From: an uncultured Tateyamaria sp.
Lineage (GTDB): Bacteria; Pseudomonadota; Alphaproteobacteria; Rhodobacterales; Rhodobacteraceae
Length of the DNA stretch: 64,000 bases
NCBI RefSeq assembly: GCF_947504105.1
Contig: NZ_CANNGP010000002.1
Coordinates: 1 to 64,000 of the forward strand
Direction of reading: 5' to 3'
Shown: positions 54,095 through 64,000 of the stretch, in pieces
Position numbering within the stretch: position 1 is the stretch's first letter
How the letters are laid out: the number at the start of each line of letters is the position of its first letter
Translations under genes and position numbers: made by a program
The notes under the pieces: model-generated
What the model was told of the DNA's origin: nothing
Databases searched by the model: none
Seen by the model: the letters and a program-made list of their open reading frames with translations, nothing else

Positions 54095-54520
54095 GTGCCG
54101 ATAAAGTACCATCCAAAACCGGGAACAATCGTGCGCGTCAAGTTTGATGCGGCCTTTAAGGTTCCAGAAATGGTGAAACCTCGGCTTTGCGTGGTCGTAT
54201 CAAAGGCGATTGAAGCCCGTCCGGGGCTGTGTACTGTTGTCCCGCTTAGCACGTCCAAGCCAAATCCGGTCATGGCCTATCACTGTAAAGTGGACCCTGC
54301 ATTTGAGCTTCCAAAACCCTGGGGTAATCAAGAGAGATGGCTAAAGGGCGATATGATATACGCTGTCGGATTTCACAGGGTGGAGCTATTGCGGCTCGGA
54401 AAGGATGAAAATGGCCGACGAATGTATCAAACCGCGCGATTGGAAGCTACAGAATTTAGAAAAATTCAGGCTTGCATTTTACACGGTTTAGGTATGCAGC
54501 ATTTGACAAAGCTGTTGTGA
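54095..54520 (+). CDS. PemK/MazF-like protein, no antitoxin neighbour
   Basis: A 141-aa protein resembling PemK/MazF-family toxins (KYHPKPGTIVRVKFD; GLCTVVPLSTSKP; a hydrophobic beta-barrel pattern). These are usually endoribonucleases paired with an antitoxin. No antitoxin-sized gene lies on either side. The GTG start lies 6 bases after dnaN and lacks a clear ribosome-binding site. Its GC content appears lower than that of dnaN or recF, suggesting a later insertion. It may be an orphan toxin or have a housekeeping role. Confidence 0.68.
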   Translation: MPIKYHPKPGTIVRVKFDAAFKVPEMVKPRLCVVVSKAIEARPGLCTVVPLSTSKPNPVMAYHCKVDPAFELPKPWGNQERWLKGDMIYAVGFHRVELLRLGKDENGRRMYQTARLEATEFRKIQACILHGLGMQHLTKLL

Positions 54521-54647
54521 TTCCCCATGTAGAGATCGTGGCGGCTCTGCATAGCATCCGTTTTCAAGACCCCGTAAGGGGCCATTGGGCCATCTGGCGA
54601 ACTTCAAGCCACGGCCCAGTGTCGATGAGGCGAAGGTAGAGATACTA

Positions 54648-55754
54648 GTGGCTGCCTCCCTTTTTGTCTCATCTTTGACCCTTTCCCATTTTCGGTCGCA
54701 CAAGCTGGCCCGGCTGGAGTTGGATGCCCGACCTGTCGCTATTTTTGGGCCGAATGGGGCGGGCAAGACCAATATTCTTGAGGCCGTCTCGCTGTTTTCA
54801 CCGGGTCGGGGCCTGCGTCGATCTTCGGCAGAGGATATGACCCGGCGGCCCGAGGCCCTTGGCTGGAAGCTGTCCGGAGTTCTGCATTCCTTGCAGCAGG
54901 TGCATGAGGTCGAGACTTGGTCCGAAGGTGGGGCCGCACGGCAGGTGAAGATTGATGGCAAGGCTGCCCCGCAGACCGCTTTGGGCCGGATTGCCCGCGT
55001 GCTGTGGCTGATCCCCTCCATGGACCGGCTTTGGATAGAAGGGGCTGAGGGACGGCGGCGGTTTCTGGATCGGATGACCCTGTCTTTCATCCCCGATCAT
55101 GCGCAGGTGTCGTTGGAGTACGAAAAGGCCATGCGCGAGCGGAATCGCCTGCTCAAGGACATGGTGCGTGATCCGCATTGGTATGCGGCGCTGGAACAGC
55201 GTATGGCTGAAACGGGCACCGCCATTCATGCCAACCGATTGCGCGCGCTGGATGCGCTGGCAGACGCACAACGCGGTGCACAGACAGCATTTCCTGCGGC
55301 GGATTTGACCTTGCAACCGGGTGAACTGGGGATGCCCGAAACCGTCGAGGATGTGCGCACCGTTTTGGCGGATGGACGCAATCGCGATCTGGCAGCGGGT
55401 CGGACACTGCTTGGGCCGCATCGTGCTGATTTATATGGAATTTATGCCGCCAAGAACGTGCCTGCCAAAGATTGTTCGACCGGTGAGCAGAAGGCGTTGC
55501 TCGTCTCTTTGATCCTCGCCAATGCACGTGCGCTGGCACAGGACTTTGGCGCACCACCTCTGTTGCTGCTGGACGAGGTCGCCGCGCATCTGGACGCGAA
55601 CCGGCGCGCCGCGCTTTATGACGAGATTTGTGCGCTAGGCGCGCAAGCGTGGATGACCGGGACCGAGACAGAGTTGTTCGACAGTCTGAGTGAGCGGGCG
55701 CAATATGTCGAAGTGACCGAAGCGGATAGCGTCAGCACGGTGAGCAGGCCGTGA
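54648..55754 (+). CDS. recF: DNA replication and repair protein RecF
   Basis: A 368-aa SMC-like ATPase acting at single-strand gaps with RecOR. Walker A GPNGAGKTN is at about residues 37-45, the signature is STGEQKALL, and Walker B reads LLLLDEVAAHLD. The GTG start at 54648 is preceded by GAAGGTAGAG and gives the usual N-terminus. It overlaps the following gene (GTGA). Confidence 0.95.
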   Translation: MAASLFVSSLTLSHFRSHKLARLELDARPVAIFGPNGAGKTNILEAVSLFSPGRGLRRSSAEDMTRRPEALGWKLSGVLHSLQQVHEVETWSEGGAARQVKIDGKAAPQTALGRIARVLWLIPSMDRLWIEGAEGRRRFLDRMTLSFIPDHAQVSLEYEKAMRERNRLLKDMVRDPHWYAALEQRMAETGTAIHANRLRALDALADAQRGAQTAFPAADLTLQPGELGMPETVEDVRTVLADGRNRDLAAGRTLLGPHRADLYGIYAAKNVPAKDCSTGEQKALLVSLILANARALAQDFGAPPLLLLDEVAAHLDANRRAALYDEICALGAQAWMTGTETELFDSLSERAQYVEVTEADSVSTVSRP

Positions 55755-56371
55755 CACTGAGCGCTTGGGACCTCGCGCTCTATGCAGGCGCACTGGCCGT
55801 GTTGTTCCTGACGCCTGGGCCCGTCTGGGTCGGACTGATCGCGCGCAGCTTGTCGGGCGGGTTTCAGGCGGCGTGGCCTTTGGCGCTGGGTGTCGTGGTC
55901 GGCGATGTGTTGTGGTCGCTTCTGGCCATCTTCGGGATCACCTGGATCCTGTCGATCTATGGCGGCTTTCTGGGTGTCTTGAAGTGGGTTGCTGCGGGGA
56001 TTTTTCTACTGATGGGCGCGCTCGTGATACGCTCAGCGGACAAGAGCATCGGAACTGACAATCGCCTCACACGCCCCGGTATTTGGGCTGGGTTTCTGGC
56101 CGGGCTAGCGGTGATCTTGGGCAATCCGAAGGCTGTTCTGTTCTACATGGGCATGTTGCCAGGGTTCTTTGATCTGACGCGGCTGACAGCGTGGGACGTG
56201 GTGACCATCGTGGTCCTGTCGATGATCGTGCCGCTGCTTGGGAACCTCGCCGTGGCCCTGTTCATCGACCGCGCACGGCGCATGGTTTCCTCGCCCCACG
56301 CCCTGCGCCGGATGAACCTGATTGCCGGTGCTTTGCTGATCTGTGTGGGCCTGATCATCCCCCTGACCTGA
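55751..56371 (+). CDS. LysE-family exporter
   Basis: A 206-aa protein with six hydrophobic helices. The LysE motif TPGPVWVGLIARSLSGGFQAA follows helix 1, and GNPKAVLFYMGMLPGFF the middle. The GTG start overlaps the recF stop, so it is translationally coupled to recF. It is distinct from the LysE-type gene at 39.6 kb. Substrate unknown. Confidence 0.87.
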   Translation: MTLSAWDLALYAGALAVLFLTPGPVWVGLIARSLSGGFQAAWPLALGVVVGDVLWSLLAIFGITWILSIYGGFLGVLKWVAAGIFLLMGALVIRSADKSIGTDNRLTRPGIWAGFLAGLAVILGNPKAVLFYMGMLPGFFDLTRLTAWDVVTIVVLSMIVPLLGNLAVALFIDRARRMVSSPHALRRMNLIAGALLICVGLIIPLT

Positions 56372-56451
56372 AACGCAAAATCTTGTGTCACTTGCGTGAC
56401 ATCCCCCCTGAAAAACCGTATATTTAGCGCAACCACTCAAGGGGCCCATAA

Positions 56452-58868
<2,417 letters not shown>

Positions 58869-58869
<1 letters not shown>

Positions 58870-59558
58870 TGTTTTCCAAGGAAAAGCTCGAATATCGCCA
58901 AGTGCCCTTGCCCGACAGGCAGGAACTGGATGATGCCGAGATGCTGGAGCGGGTCAAAACCTTTCGCGACTTCTTGGCCCAGCGCCACACTGTCCGGGAC
59001 TATTCCAAGCGACCGGTGTCCCAAAAGGTGATCGAGGCTTGTGTTGCGGCAGCAGGCACGGCACCGTCGGGTGCCAATCACCAACCCTGGCATTTCGTGG
59101 CTATCAGCGATCCGGCCATCAAGCGTCAGATCCGCGAGGCGGCAGAAGAAGAAGAACGCAAGTTCTACGATGGTGGTGCCAGCGACGAATGGATCAAGGC
59201 GTTGGAACCCATTGGCACCAATGCAGATAAGCCGCATCTTGAGGATGCGCCGTGGCTGATTGTGGTCTTTGCCCAGCGCTACGGCACCTTTGATGACGGC
59301 ACACGGTACAAGAATTACTACGTCCCTGAAAGCGTCGGCATTGCGACTGGCATGCTGCTGACGGCCCTACACACGGCGGGACTGGTAACGTTGACCCACA
59401 CACCGAACCCAATGAAATTCCTGGGCGATCTGCTGGACCGGCCCGACAGCGAAAAGGCCACGATGATCATCGCGGTCGGTCATGCCGCCGATGACGCCAC
59501 GGTGCCTGCTGTCGCCAAGATCAAGAAGCCGCTGGACGAAATCCTATCAGTCCGCTGA
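58869..59558 (+). CDS. Nitroreductase-family flavoprotein
   Basis: A 229-aa FMN-dependent oxidoreductase similar to the iodotyrosine-deiodinase-like branch (RHTVRDYSKRPV; AAGTAPSGANHQPWHFVAI; TPNPMKFL). The FMN-binding Arg/Ser pair is visible. Physiological substrate unknown. It starts within the gyrB stop and is likely co-translated. Confidence 0.87.
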
Positions 59559-59646
59559 CCGCGCCATTCTTGTTTCGTTAACCTGCCCCATTTCTGCCGC
59601 CAATTCGCGTCAGGATAGAAGCCATTGATTTGACTAGAGGCTTTTC

Positions 59647-60237
59647 ATGGCACAGGGACATGACGTATTTGCGGCGCGACTTGCCCGTCTGAACGAAACC
59701 CACGCAGAACACGAGGCGCGCCAGAGCGCTTCGGCCAAAGCTGCGCGTGGTCGCGTACCGGATTGGGCGCGCAACCTTGTCTATCCAGGATCCATCGTCG
59801 GCGCGTTGGTTGTTGGCATCTTTACCGTGGTGCTGTCCCGCTACGCGATGTTCCACGCAAACGGCGCACCGGACCCAAACGCTGATGCTGACCTGACAAT
59901 GATCATGGATGGGGGGCTAGCCCTCGCAATTGCCTTTGTCTTGCGGTCCGCCCTGCATCTGACGGCCAAGGAACACCTGGCCGCCAAAACAGCAGGTATC
60001 TGGATCGCTTTGACGTGCATGCACAACCTGGTCCATGCCTATCCCAATGTATGGGCCACCGCCTTTTCCCCGGAATGGGTCGAACGCACCACATCCATGA
60101 CAAAACCGCGGTCATTCTATGTACGAGGATTCACATTCTCTTTCGATGACATGGGCGGCACCGGAAATGATGACGGAAGCACCAATTCGGAAACCTCATC
60201 CACCAGCAAACCCGAGATCAAGATCAATCGCCACTGA
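59647..60237 (+). CDS. Membrane protein of unknown function (196 aa)
   Basis: The N-terminal 40 residues are basic and helical. Two or three hydrophobic helices follow (about 45-65, 88-105, 118-135). The C-terminal tail of about 50 residues is Ser/Thr/Asp-rich and polar. GAGG precedes the ATG at 7 bases. No family recognised. Confidence 0.68.
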   Translation: MAQGHDVFAARLARLNETHAEHEARQSASAKAARGRVPDWARNLVYPGSIVGALVVGIFTVVLSRYAMFHANGAPDPNADADLTMIMDGGLALAIAFVLRSALHLTAKEHLAAKTAGIWIALTCMHNLVHAYPNVWATAFSPEWVERTTSMTKPRSFYVRGFTFSFDDMGGTGNDDGSTNSETSSTSKPEIKINRH

Positions 60238-60367
60238 TTCATACATCGGCGATCTTTTGACGGGGAAAAACATATGAACTTTTTCCTTTGTTTTGGCACC
60301 CTTGCTGCACTAACCTCCCGTCCAAGGTCACAAATGGTGACCAAGTCCAACTGGTGGGAGACAAGAT

Positions 60368-60709
60368 ATGGGCAAAAGGGACGAGTTGATCGCGCAATAT
60401 GCAGACGATCTGAAGAATAAATGTGGCATGACGCCGGACATGGATCTGCTGACGAAAGTCACAATTGGCTGCGGCCCATCGATCTATAATGCCGACGCAT
60501 CCACCGTCGCGGCTAGCCAGCCAGATGAGCTGGAAACAGTGAAGAACAACTTTTTGATCAAGAAGCTGGGCCTTGCCGATGGTCCCAAGCTGGACGAGGC
60601 GATCGCCTCTGTCATCGAGACATATGGCAAATCCGAACGGAACAAATACCGCGCGGTTGTCTACTACATGCTGACCAAGCACTTTGGCAAAGAGTCCGTT
60701 TACGGTTAA
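60368..60709 (+). CDS. DUF2853 family protein
   Basis: A 113-aa helical protein matching DUF2853 (KRDELIAQYADDLKNKCG; TVKNNFLIKKLGL; NKYRAVVYYMLTKHFGK). Function unknown. GGGAG lies upstream of the ATG; a GGTCAC-AAATG-GTGACC dyad (60326-60342) stands 25 bases before the start, and a strong terminator follows. Confidence 0.83.
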   Translation: MGKRDELIAQYADDLKNKCGMTPDMDLLTKVTIGCGPSIYNADASTVAASQPDELETVKNNFLIKKLGLADGPKLDEAIASVIETYGKSERNKYRAVVYYMLTKHFGKESVYG

Positions 60710-60737
60710 CGCCGCACGCATCGCGTTTATCAAAATG

Positions 60738-60768
60738 ACACCCGCGTTAAGCGGGTGTTTCTTTTTTG
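60738..60768 (+). terminator. Terminator of the DUF2853 gene
   Basis: ACACCCGC-5 nt-GCGGGTGT, 8-bp stem, followed by TTCTTTTTT. Confidence 0.92.
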
Positions 60769-60792
60769 GATCGAATGTCACGTACTATGGAT

Positions 60793-60821
60793 TTGAGATT
60801 GGCCGTCCACTCTGCTAATTA
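60793..60821 (+). promoter_or_regulatory. Sigma-70-like promoter of a candidate sRNA
   Basis: TTGAGA (60793-60798) and TAATTA (60816-60821) are separated by exactly 17 bases. It lies just after the terminator of the upstream gene and points toward a terminator at 60901-60938 with no gene between. Confidence 0.45.
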
Positions 60822-60827
60822 TTGAGA

Positions 60828-60938
60828 CATCCGACCAGAAGGTCAGACCCGATATTCAGTTTACTTGTGGTGGCTCTTGGGAGTGTCCGCCGGGGTGAAG
60901 AAGGGTTCTGGCCACTTCGGGTCAGAACCCTTTTTTCT
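60828..60938 (+). ncRNA. Candidate small RNA of about 110 nt
   Basis: Bounded by a promoter-like pair 7 bases upstream and an intrinsic terminator at the 3' end. It folds into a GACC-AGAA-GGTC hairpin, a GGTGG/CCGCC stem, and the terminator stem. No open frame is supported. It does not show SRP RNA or tmRNA signatures by eye. Identity unknown. Confidence 0.4.
60901..60938 (+). terminator. Terminator with perfect 10-bp stem and six T residues
   Basis: AAGGGTTCTG / CAGAACCCTT with a 12-base loop followed by TTTTTTCTT (partly shared with the arm). It acts on plus-strand transcripts although no plus-strand gene precedes it after 60768. Confidence 0.85.
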
Positions 60939-61336
60939 TAGAACAACGACAAAACAGCGGCGATTACGGTGCACCCAAAGGTGGCATAGCCGCCGTCGAT
61001 CAGAGTCAACCGAAATGGCCGCGCGCCAAAAGCATAGAACGTGGCGATCCACGGTGTGACCAGAAACAGGCCGATACCGAATCCAGAAACGAGCCCCTCA
61101 CCAAAGCTGTTGATCCCGCTCAGCACAAATGCGTGGCGCATCATCCCGGCCACTAGGATCGCGCCAACAACACTGGTGATATAGGGTAGGGGGTCTTTCT
61201 GATTTGCCGGTGCATCACCAGCCTCGTTCAGCGCGACACCAGACGCCGCCATCCACGGCTTGGCCAACACCGTGTACCAAATCGCCCCAAACATGAACCC
61301 GGCGATACCCGCCACCAAAACTGCCAAAAATCCCAT
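60938..61336 (-). CDS. DUF1761-type membrane protein
   Basis: A 132-aa protein with four hydrophobic helices. The N-terminal GFMFGAIWYTVLAKPWMAA fits the DUF1761 family of unknown function. Its stop lies at the edge of the candidate sRNA terminator. Confidence 0.78.
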   Translation of the reverse strand: MGFLAVLVAGIAGFMFGAIWYTVLAKPWMAASGVALNEAGDAPANQKDPLPYITSVVGAILVAGMMRHAFVLSGINSFGEGLVSGFGIGLFLVTPWIATFYAFGARPFRLTLIDGGYATFGCTVIAAVLSLF

Positions 61337-61401
61337 CTTGCCCTCCGCTTTCGGCTATCTGTGCCGCCAGCCTGCCAGAGGATGGGAAAATTCCAAAGCG
61401 T

Positions 61402-61821
61402 TTAGGTGTCGACGCCCGCCATCTCGCAGACCACAGACCACTCCGCATCCGTCACCGGCTGCACAGACAGGCGCGAGCTGCGGACCAGCGCCATCTCGGC
61501 CAGACGTGGGTCAGCTTTGACCATTTCAAGGGTCACAGGCGTTTGCACAGGGCCAATGGCCTTGATGTCCACGCATTCCCAGCGCGGGTCATCAATGGTG
61601 CTGTCCGGGTGCGCCTCTGCAATCACCTCAACGATACCGACCACCGCCTTTTCTGTCTGCGAGTGGTAGAAAAAGCCGCGATCACCAACCTTCATCTCGC
61701 GCATGAAATTGCGGGCCTGGTAATTGCGCACGCCATCCCATTCTTCGCCTTCATCGCCCTTGGCGACCTGCTGGTCCCAGCTCCAGGTCGAGGGTTCGGA
61801 TTTGAACAACCAGTACCTCAT
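61402..61821 (-). CDS. EVE-domain protein
   Basis: A 139-aa EVE/PUA-like fold protein (MRYWLFKSEPSTWSWDQQ; WDGVRNYQARNFMREMKVGDRGFFYHS). EVE domains bind modified bases in DNA or RNA. The cellular target is unknown. It overlaps the yciI-like gene by 4 bases and ends the tsaD-gpsA-yciI unit. Confidence 0.9.
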   Translation of the reverse strand: MRYWLFKSEPSTWSWDQQVAKGDEGEEWDGVRNYQARNFMREMKVGDRGFFYHSQTEKAVVGIVEVIAEAHPDSTIDDPRWECVDIKAIGPVQTPVTLEMVKADPRLAEMALVRSSRLSVQPVTDAEWSVVCEMAGVDT

Positions 61822-62093
61822 GCCCCGATCACCTGTTTCCACGCCTTGATCTGCACATCATGAAAAAGGCCCGCCTTTGCATAGGGATCATTGTCGGCCC
61901 ATGCCTGCGCTGCGCCTATATCGGCCACGTCCAACACGATCAGCGACCCGCAAGGATTGCCCTTCGCATCCAAAAATGGCCCCGCTTGTTTCACCACGCC
62001 AGTACCGTCGAGGTAGTCCAGATGGGCAGGCCGGTTTTCCATGCGGACATCCAGTGCACCGTCTTTGTCATGGGCCATCAAGGCAAAAAGCAT
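61818..62093 (-). CDS. YciI-like protein
   Basis: A 91-aa small dimeric alpha-beta protein (MLFALMAHDKDGALDVRMENRPAHLDYL; GPFLDAKGNPCGSLIVLD). The family shares a His/Asp putative active site; function unknown. It lies 1 base after gpsA and overlaps the EVE gene. Confidence 0.87.
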   Translation of the reverse strand: MLFALMAHDKDGALDVRMENRPAHLDYLDGTGVVKQAGPFLDAKGNPCGSLIVLDVADIGAAQAWADNDPYAKAGLFHDVQIKAWKQVIGA

Positions 62094-62094
62094 A

Positions 62095-63042
62095 TCATTC
62101 CTCCTTCAAAGGGCGGGTCATCAGACGCGCCATTGCACCGGCTACGTCTACTTTTTCGTCCACCAGATCCGCAACCGTGGCGCAAATGGGCAAATCCAAA
62201 CCATGTTTGGCCGCGACACCGCGCAACGCTCGGGCCGTGCCAGCCCCTTCAACCGTGATGGCCGCATCAAATTCTCTTCCTGCCCCAAGGGCAAGACCCA
62301 GACGGTAGTTGCGCGACTTGTCCGAGGTACATGTGAGGGTGAGATCGCCCAAGCCGCTGAGTCCCATCAAAGTTTCGGGCTGCGCACCCAGCGCCACGGC
62401 GACACGCTGCATCTCGGCAAAGCCGCGTGTCAAAAGGGCGGCGCGCGCGCTGTCGCCCAAACCGGCCCCCATAACCGCTCCGCAGCCAATGGCGATGACG
62501 TTTTTCAACGCGCCACCCAGCTCGGCTCCAACGACGTCCGATGTGCGGTAAAGGCGCAGCTTTGGTGTAGAGAGCTGGGTTTGCAGTGCTTCGGCTACCC
62601 CGCCATCGGCACAGGCCAAGGTAAGTGCGGTCGGCAACCCACGCGCGATGTCGTCCGCAAAGCTGGGACCGGTGAGGGCCGCAACATGCCGCGCGCCTGA
62701 TAGGATGGAGGTTGGTCCCACGCCGGTCGTCACCTCGATCCCCTTGCAACAGGCCACCGCCGAATGAGTGGACAAGTCCAGGCCGATCAGGAAGCGGCGC
62801 AGCTGTTGTGTGGGCACCGTAAAGAGCAGCGTATCGCAGTCCAAAACAGTCTCTAACTCGGACGTAATCGTGATTGCCGCAGGTAGATCGACGTCCGGCA
62901 AGCGGATGGTATTCTGCCGCGTCCGGCTCATCGTTTTCACCTGTTCGCTGTCGCGTGCCCACAACGTGACAGGCTGATGCGGTGCCAGCGCAATCGCCAA
63001 AGCCGTGCCAAAAGCCCCGGCGCCGATGATACCGACGCTCAC
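62095..63042 (-). CDS. gpsA: NAD(P)-dependent glycerol-3-phosphate dehydrogenase
   Basis: A 315-aa enzyme making sn-glycerol 3-phosphate for phospholipids. Rossmann motif [13 protein letters not shown] lies at the N-terminus; CCKGIE and the central [26 protein letters not shown] (catalytic Lys) are typical. The GTG start overlaps the tsaD stop (GTGA). Confidence 0.96.
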   Translation of the reverse strand: MSVGIIGAGAFGTALAIALAPHQPVTLWARDSEQVKTMSRTRQNTIRLPDVDLPAAITITSELETVLDCDTLLFTVPTQQLRRFLIGLDLSTHSAVACCKGIEVTTGVGPTSILSGARHVAALTGPSFADDIARGLPTALTLACADGGVAEALQTQLSTPKLRLYRTSDVVGAELGGALKNVIAIGCGAVMGAGLGDSARAALLTRGFAEMQRVAVALGAQPETLMGLSGLGDLTLTCTSDKSRNYRLGLALGAGREFDAAITVEGAGTARALRGVAAKHGLDLPICATVADLVDEKVDVAGAMARLMTRPLKEE

Positions 63043-64000
63043 GCCTTGGCCCCTTTCTTGCCCGACCCGAGCATGGCGGCACTTTTGGTGTCGAGCGGCA
63101 TCCGGGGACGCGCTGACAGATCCATGCCATCAGGTTCCCGGTACGGCATCTGTTCGATCCCTGCGGCGGCAATCATCGCTGCATTGTCGGTGCATAGCGC
63201 CAGTGGTGGTGCGTCAAATGCAACGCCTACGTCAGCACAAACAGTCTCTAACGCGGTCCGAATGGTCATATTTGCAGCGACACCGCCCGCAACACAGAAG
63301 GTCGGTATGGCAGGCGCCAACTCAAGATAAAGCTCAAGCGCACGCTTGGCCTTGCCCGCCAGACTGTCCGTCACCGCAGCCTGAAACGAAGCCGCCAAAT
63401 CCGCCTGATCCCGTACCGTCAGACCGCCCTGTTCGGCCATAATATCATCGCGCGCACGCAACACCGCTGTCTTAAGACCGGAAAAGCTCAAATCGCAGCC
63501 GGGCTTGTTCGACAGGGGCCGAGGAAAGGCAAAGCGCTTGGCGTCCCCATCCTGCGCAATTTTTTCAATCGCGGGACCGCCGGGTTGGCCCAATCCAATC
63601 AATCGCGCGACCTTGTCGAACGCCTCTCCCGGGGCATCATCAATAGTGCCGCCCAGCCGTTTAAAGTCATCCGGCCCAAGCGCAATCAGGAACTGGCAAT
63701 GCCCGCCAGACACCAGCAGCATCAGGTAAGGAAAGGCGATACCTGAAGACAAGCGAGGCGTCAGTGCGTGCCCGGCAAGATGGTTAATGCCGTAAAGCGG
63801 TTTGCCCGTGGCCGCCGACAACCCCTTGGCCGTCATCACTCCTGCGACCACGCCACCGATCAGGCCCGGACCGCAGGTGGCTGCAATGGCATCTATGTCT
63901 GTCAGCTCGACACTCGCCTTTTCCAAGGCTCGCGCTACGCTCACATCCAGCCGCTCGGCATGGGCACGGGCAGCGATCTCGGGCACGACACCGCCGAAGT
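63039..64000 (-). CDS. tsaD: tRNA t6A37 threonylcarbamoyltransferase TsaD (5' end outside window)
   Basis: The visible 320 codons are the C-terminal part of the Kae1/TsaD ASKHA-fold enzyme. Present are the [12 protein letters not shown] segment, metal-binding [24 protein letters not shown] and CTDNAAMIA. It transfers threonylcarbamoyl to A37 of ANN-decoding tRNAs, making the substrate that MtaB (3.1 kb) methylthiolates. It is coupled to gpsA. The start lies beyond the right edge. Confidence 0.96.
   Translation of the reverse strand, partial: FGGVVPEIAARAHAERLDVSVARALEKASVELTDIDAIAATCGPGLIGGVVAGVMTAKGLSAATGKPLYGINHLAGHALTPRLSSGIAFPYLMLLVSGGHCQFLIALGPDDFKRLGGTIDDAPGEAFDKVARLIGLGQPGGPAIEKIAQDGDAKRFAFPRPLSNKPGCDLSFSGLKTAVLRARDDIMAEQGGLTVRDQADLAASFQAAVTDSLAGKAKRALELYLELAPAIPTFCVAGGVAANMTIRTALETVCADVGVAFDAPPLALCTDNAAMIAAAGIEQMPYREPDGMDLSARPRMPLDTKSAAMLGSGKKGAKA

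Noticed and set aside
60901-60938. Terminator for the minus-strand DUF1761 gene
   Set aside because: The T-run lies on the plus strand only; in the minus direction the hairpin is followed by CTTCTTCACC, not a T tract.

Overview
The window is chromosomal DNA of an alphaproteobacterium, most likely a Rhodobacteraceae member of the Roseobacter group. This rests on the high GC content, the fused petABC (fbcFBC) operon, the RibH2-type lumazine synthase, the xseB-ispA-dxs, serB/serC-serA and kbl-tdh arrangements, the DnaA-proximal order mutM / enoyl-CoA hydratase / rpsT / dnaA / dnaN / recF / gyrB, and Roseobacter-style small palindromic repeats. No rRNA, CRISPR array, transposase or integrase is visible; one tRNA (Lys-TTT) is present.

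Layout. (1) 1-2108 is the only clearly accessory region: a leftward retron-like operon with structured leader RNA, a 41-aa basic peptide, an XRE-type HTH protein, a retron-class reverse transcriptase and the start of a further gene cut by the window edge. It abuts the 3' end of tRNA-Lys. (2) 2.2-13.1 kb: dapF-mtaB, petABC, a GST, a PaiB-like protein, an FMN-riboswitch-controlled ribH and a TPP-riboswitch-controlled thiBPQ thiamine transporter. (3) 13.2-25.2 kb: a frameshifted small membrane gene, aroC, a TetR/DM13 divergent pair, a DMT permease, a PhoD-like phosphatase, ilvE, a MarR plus OmpR-type regulator pair resembling petP-petR, a histone-deacetylase-like hydrolase, and xseB-ispA-dxs. (4) 25.2-34.8 kb: membrane proteins, an epimerase, a methyltransferase, dapD, a LOG protein, rlmN, an AhpD-like protein, an IalB-like protein and an asparaginase. 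(5) 34.4-41.3 kb: serine biosynthesis (serB, serC, serA) and neighbours, peppered with short palindromes of one family. (6) 41.3-50.5 kb: tdh-kbl with an XRE-cupin regulator, a thiolase, ubiB-ubiE, mutM and an enoyl-CoA hydratase. (7) 50.6-59.6 kb: the replication cluster rpsT, dnaA, dnaN, recF and gyrB, with an orphan PemK/MazF-like gene between dnaN and recF. (8) 59.6-64 kb: small conserved proteins, a candidate sRNA, and tsaD-gpsA-yciI-EVE (tsaD is cut by the window end).

The most interesting system is the retron at the left edge. The RT carries the retron-specific NAxxH-type motif and a VTG-like motif, but its catalytic box reads WVDD rather than YxDD. It is translationally coupled to an HTH protein, preceded by a foldable leader of about 140-340 nt, and followed by an unread gene. 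Second-tier observations are the promoter/terminator-bounded sRNA candidate near 60.83-60.94 kb, a helically phased GCAGTTTC repeat cluster near 41.2 kb, a palindrome family that supplies stop codons to flanking genes, and a threonine dehydrogenase in which all four structural-zinc cysteine positions are replaced.
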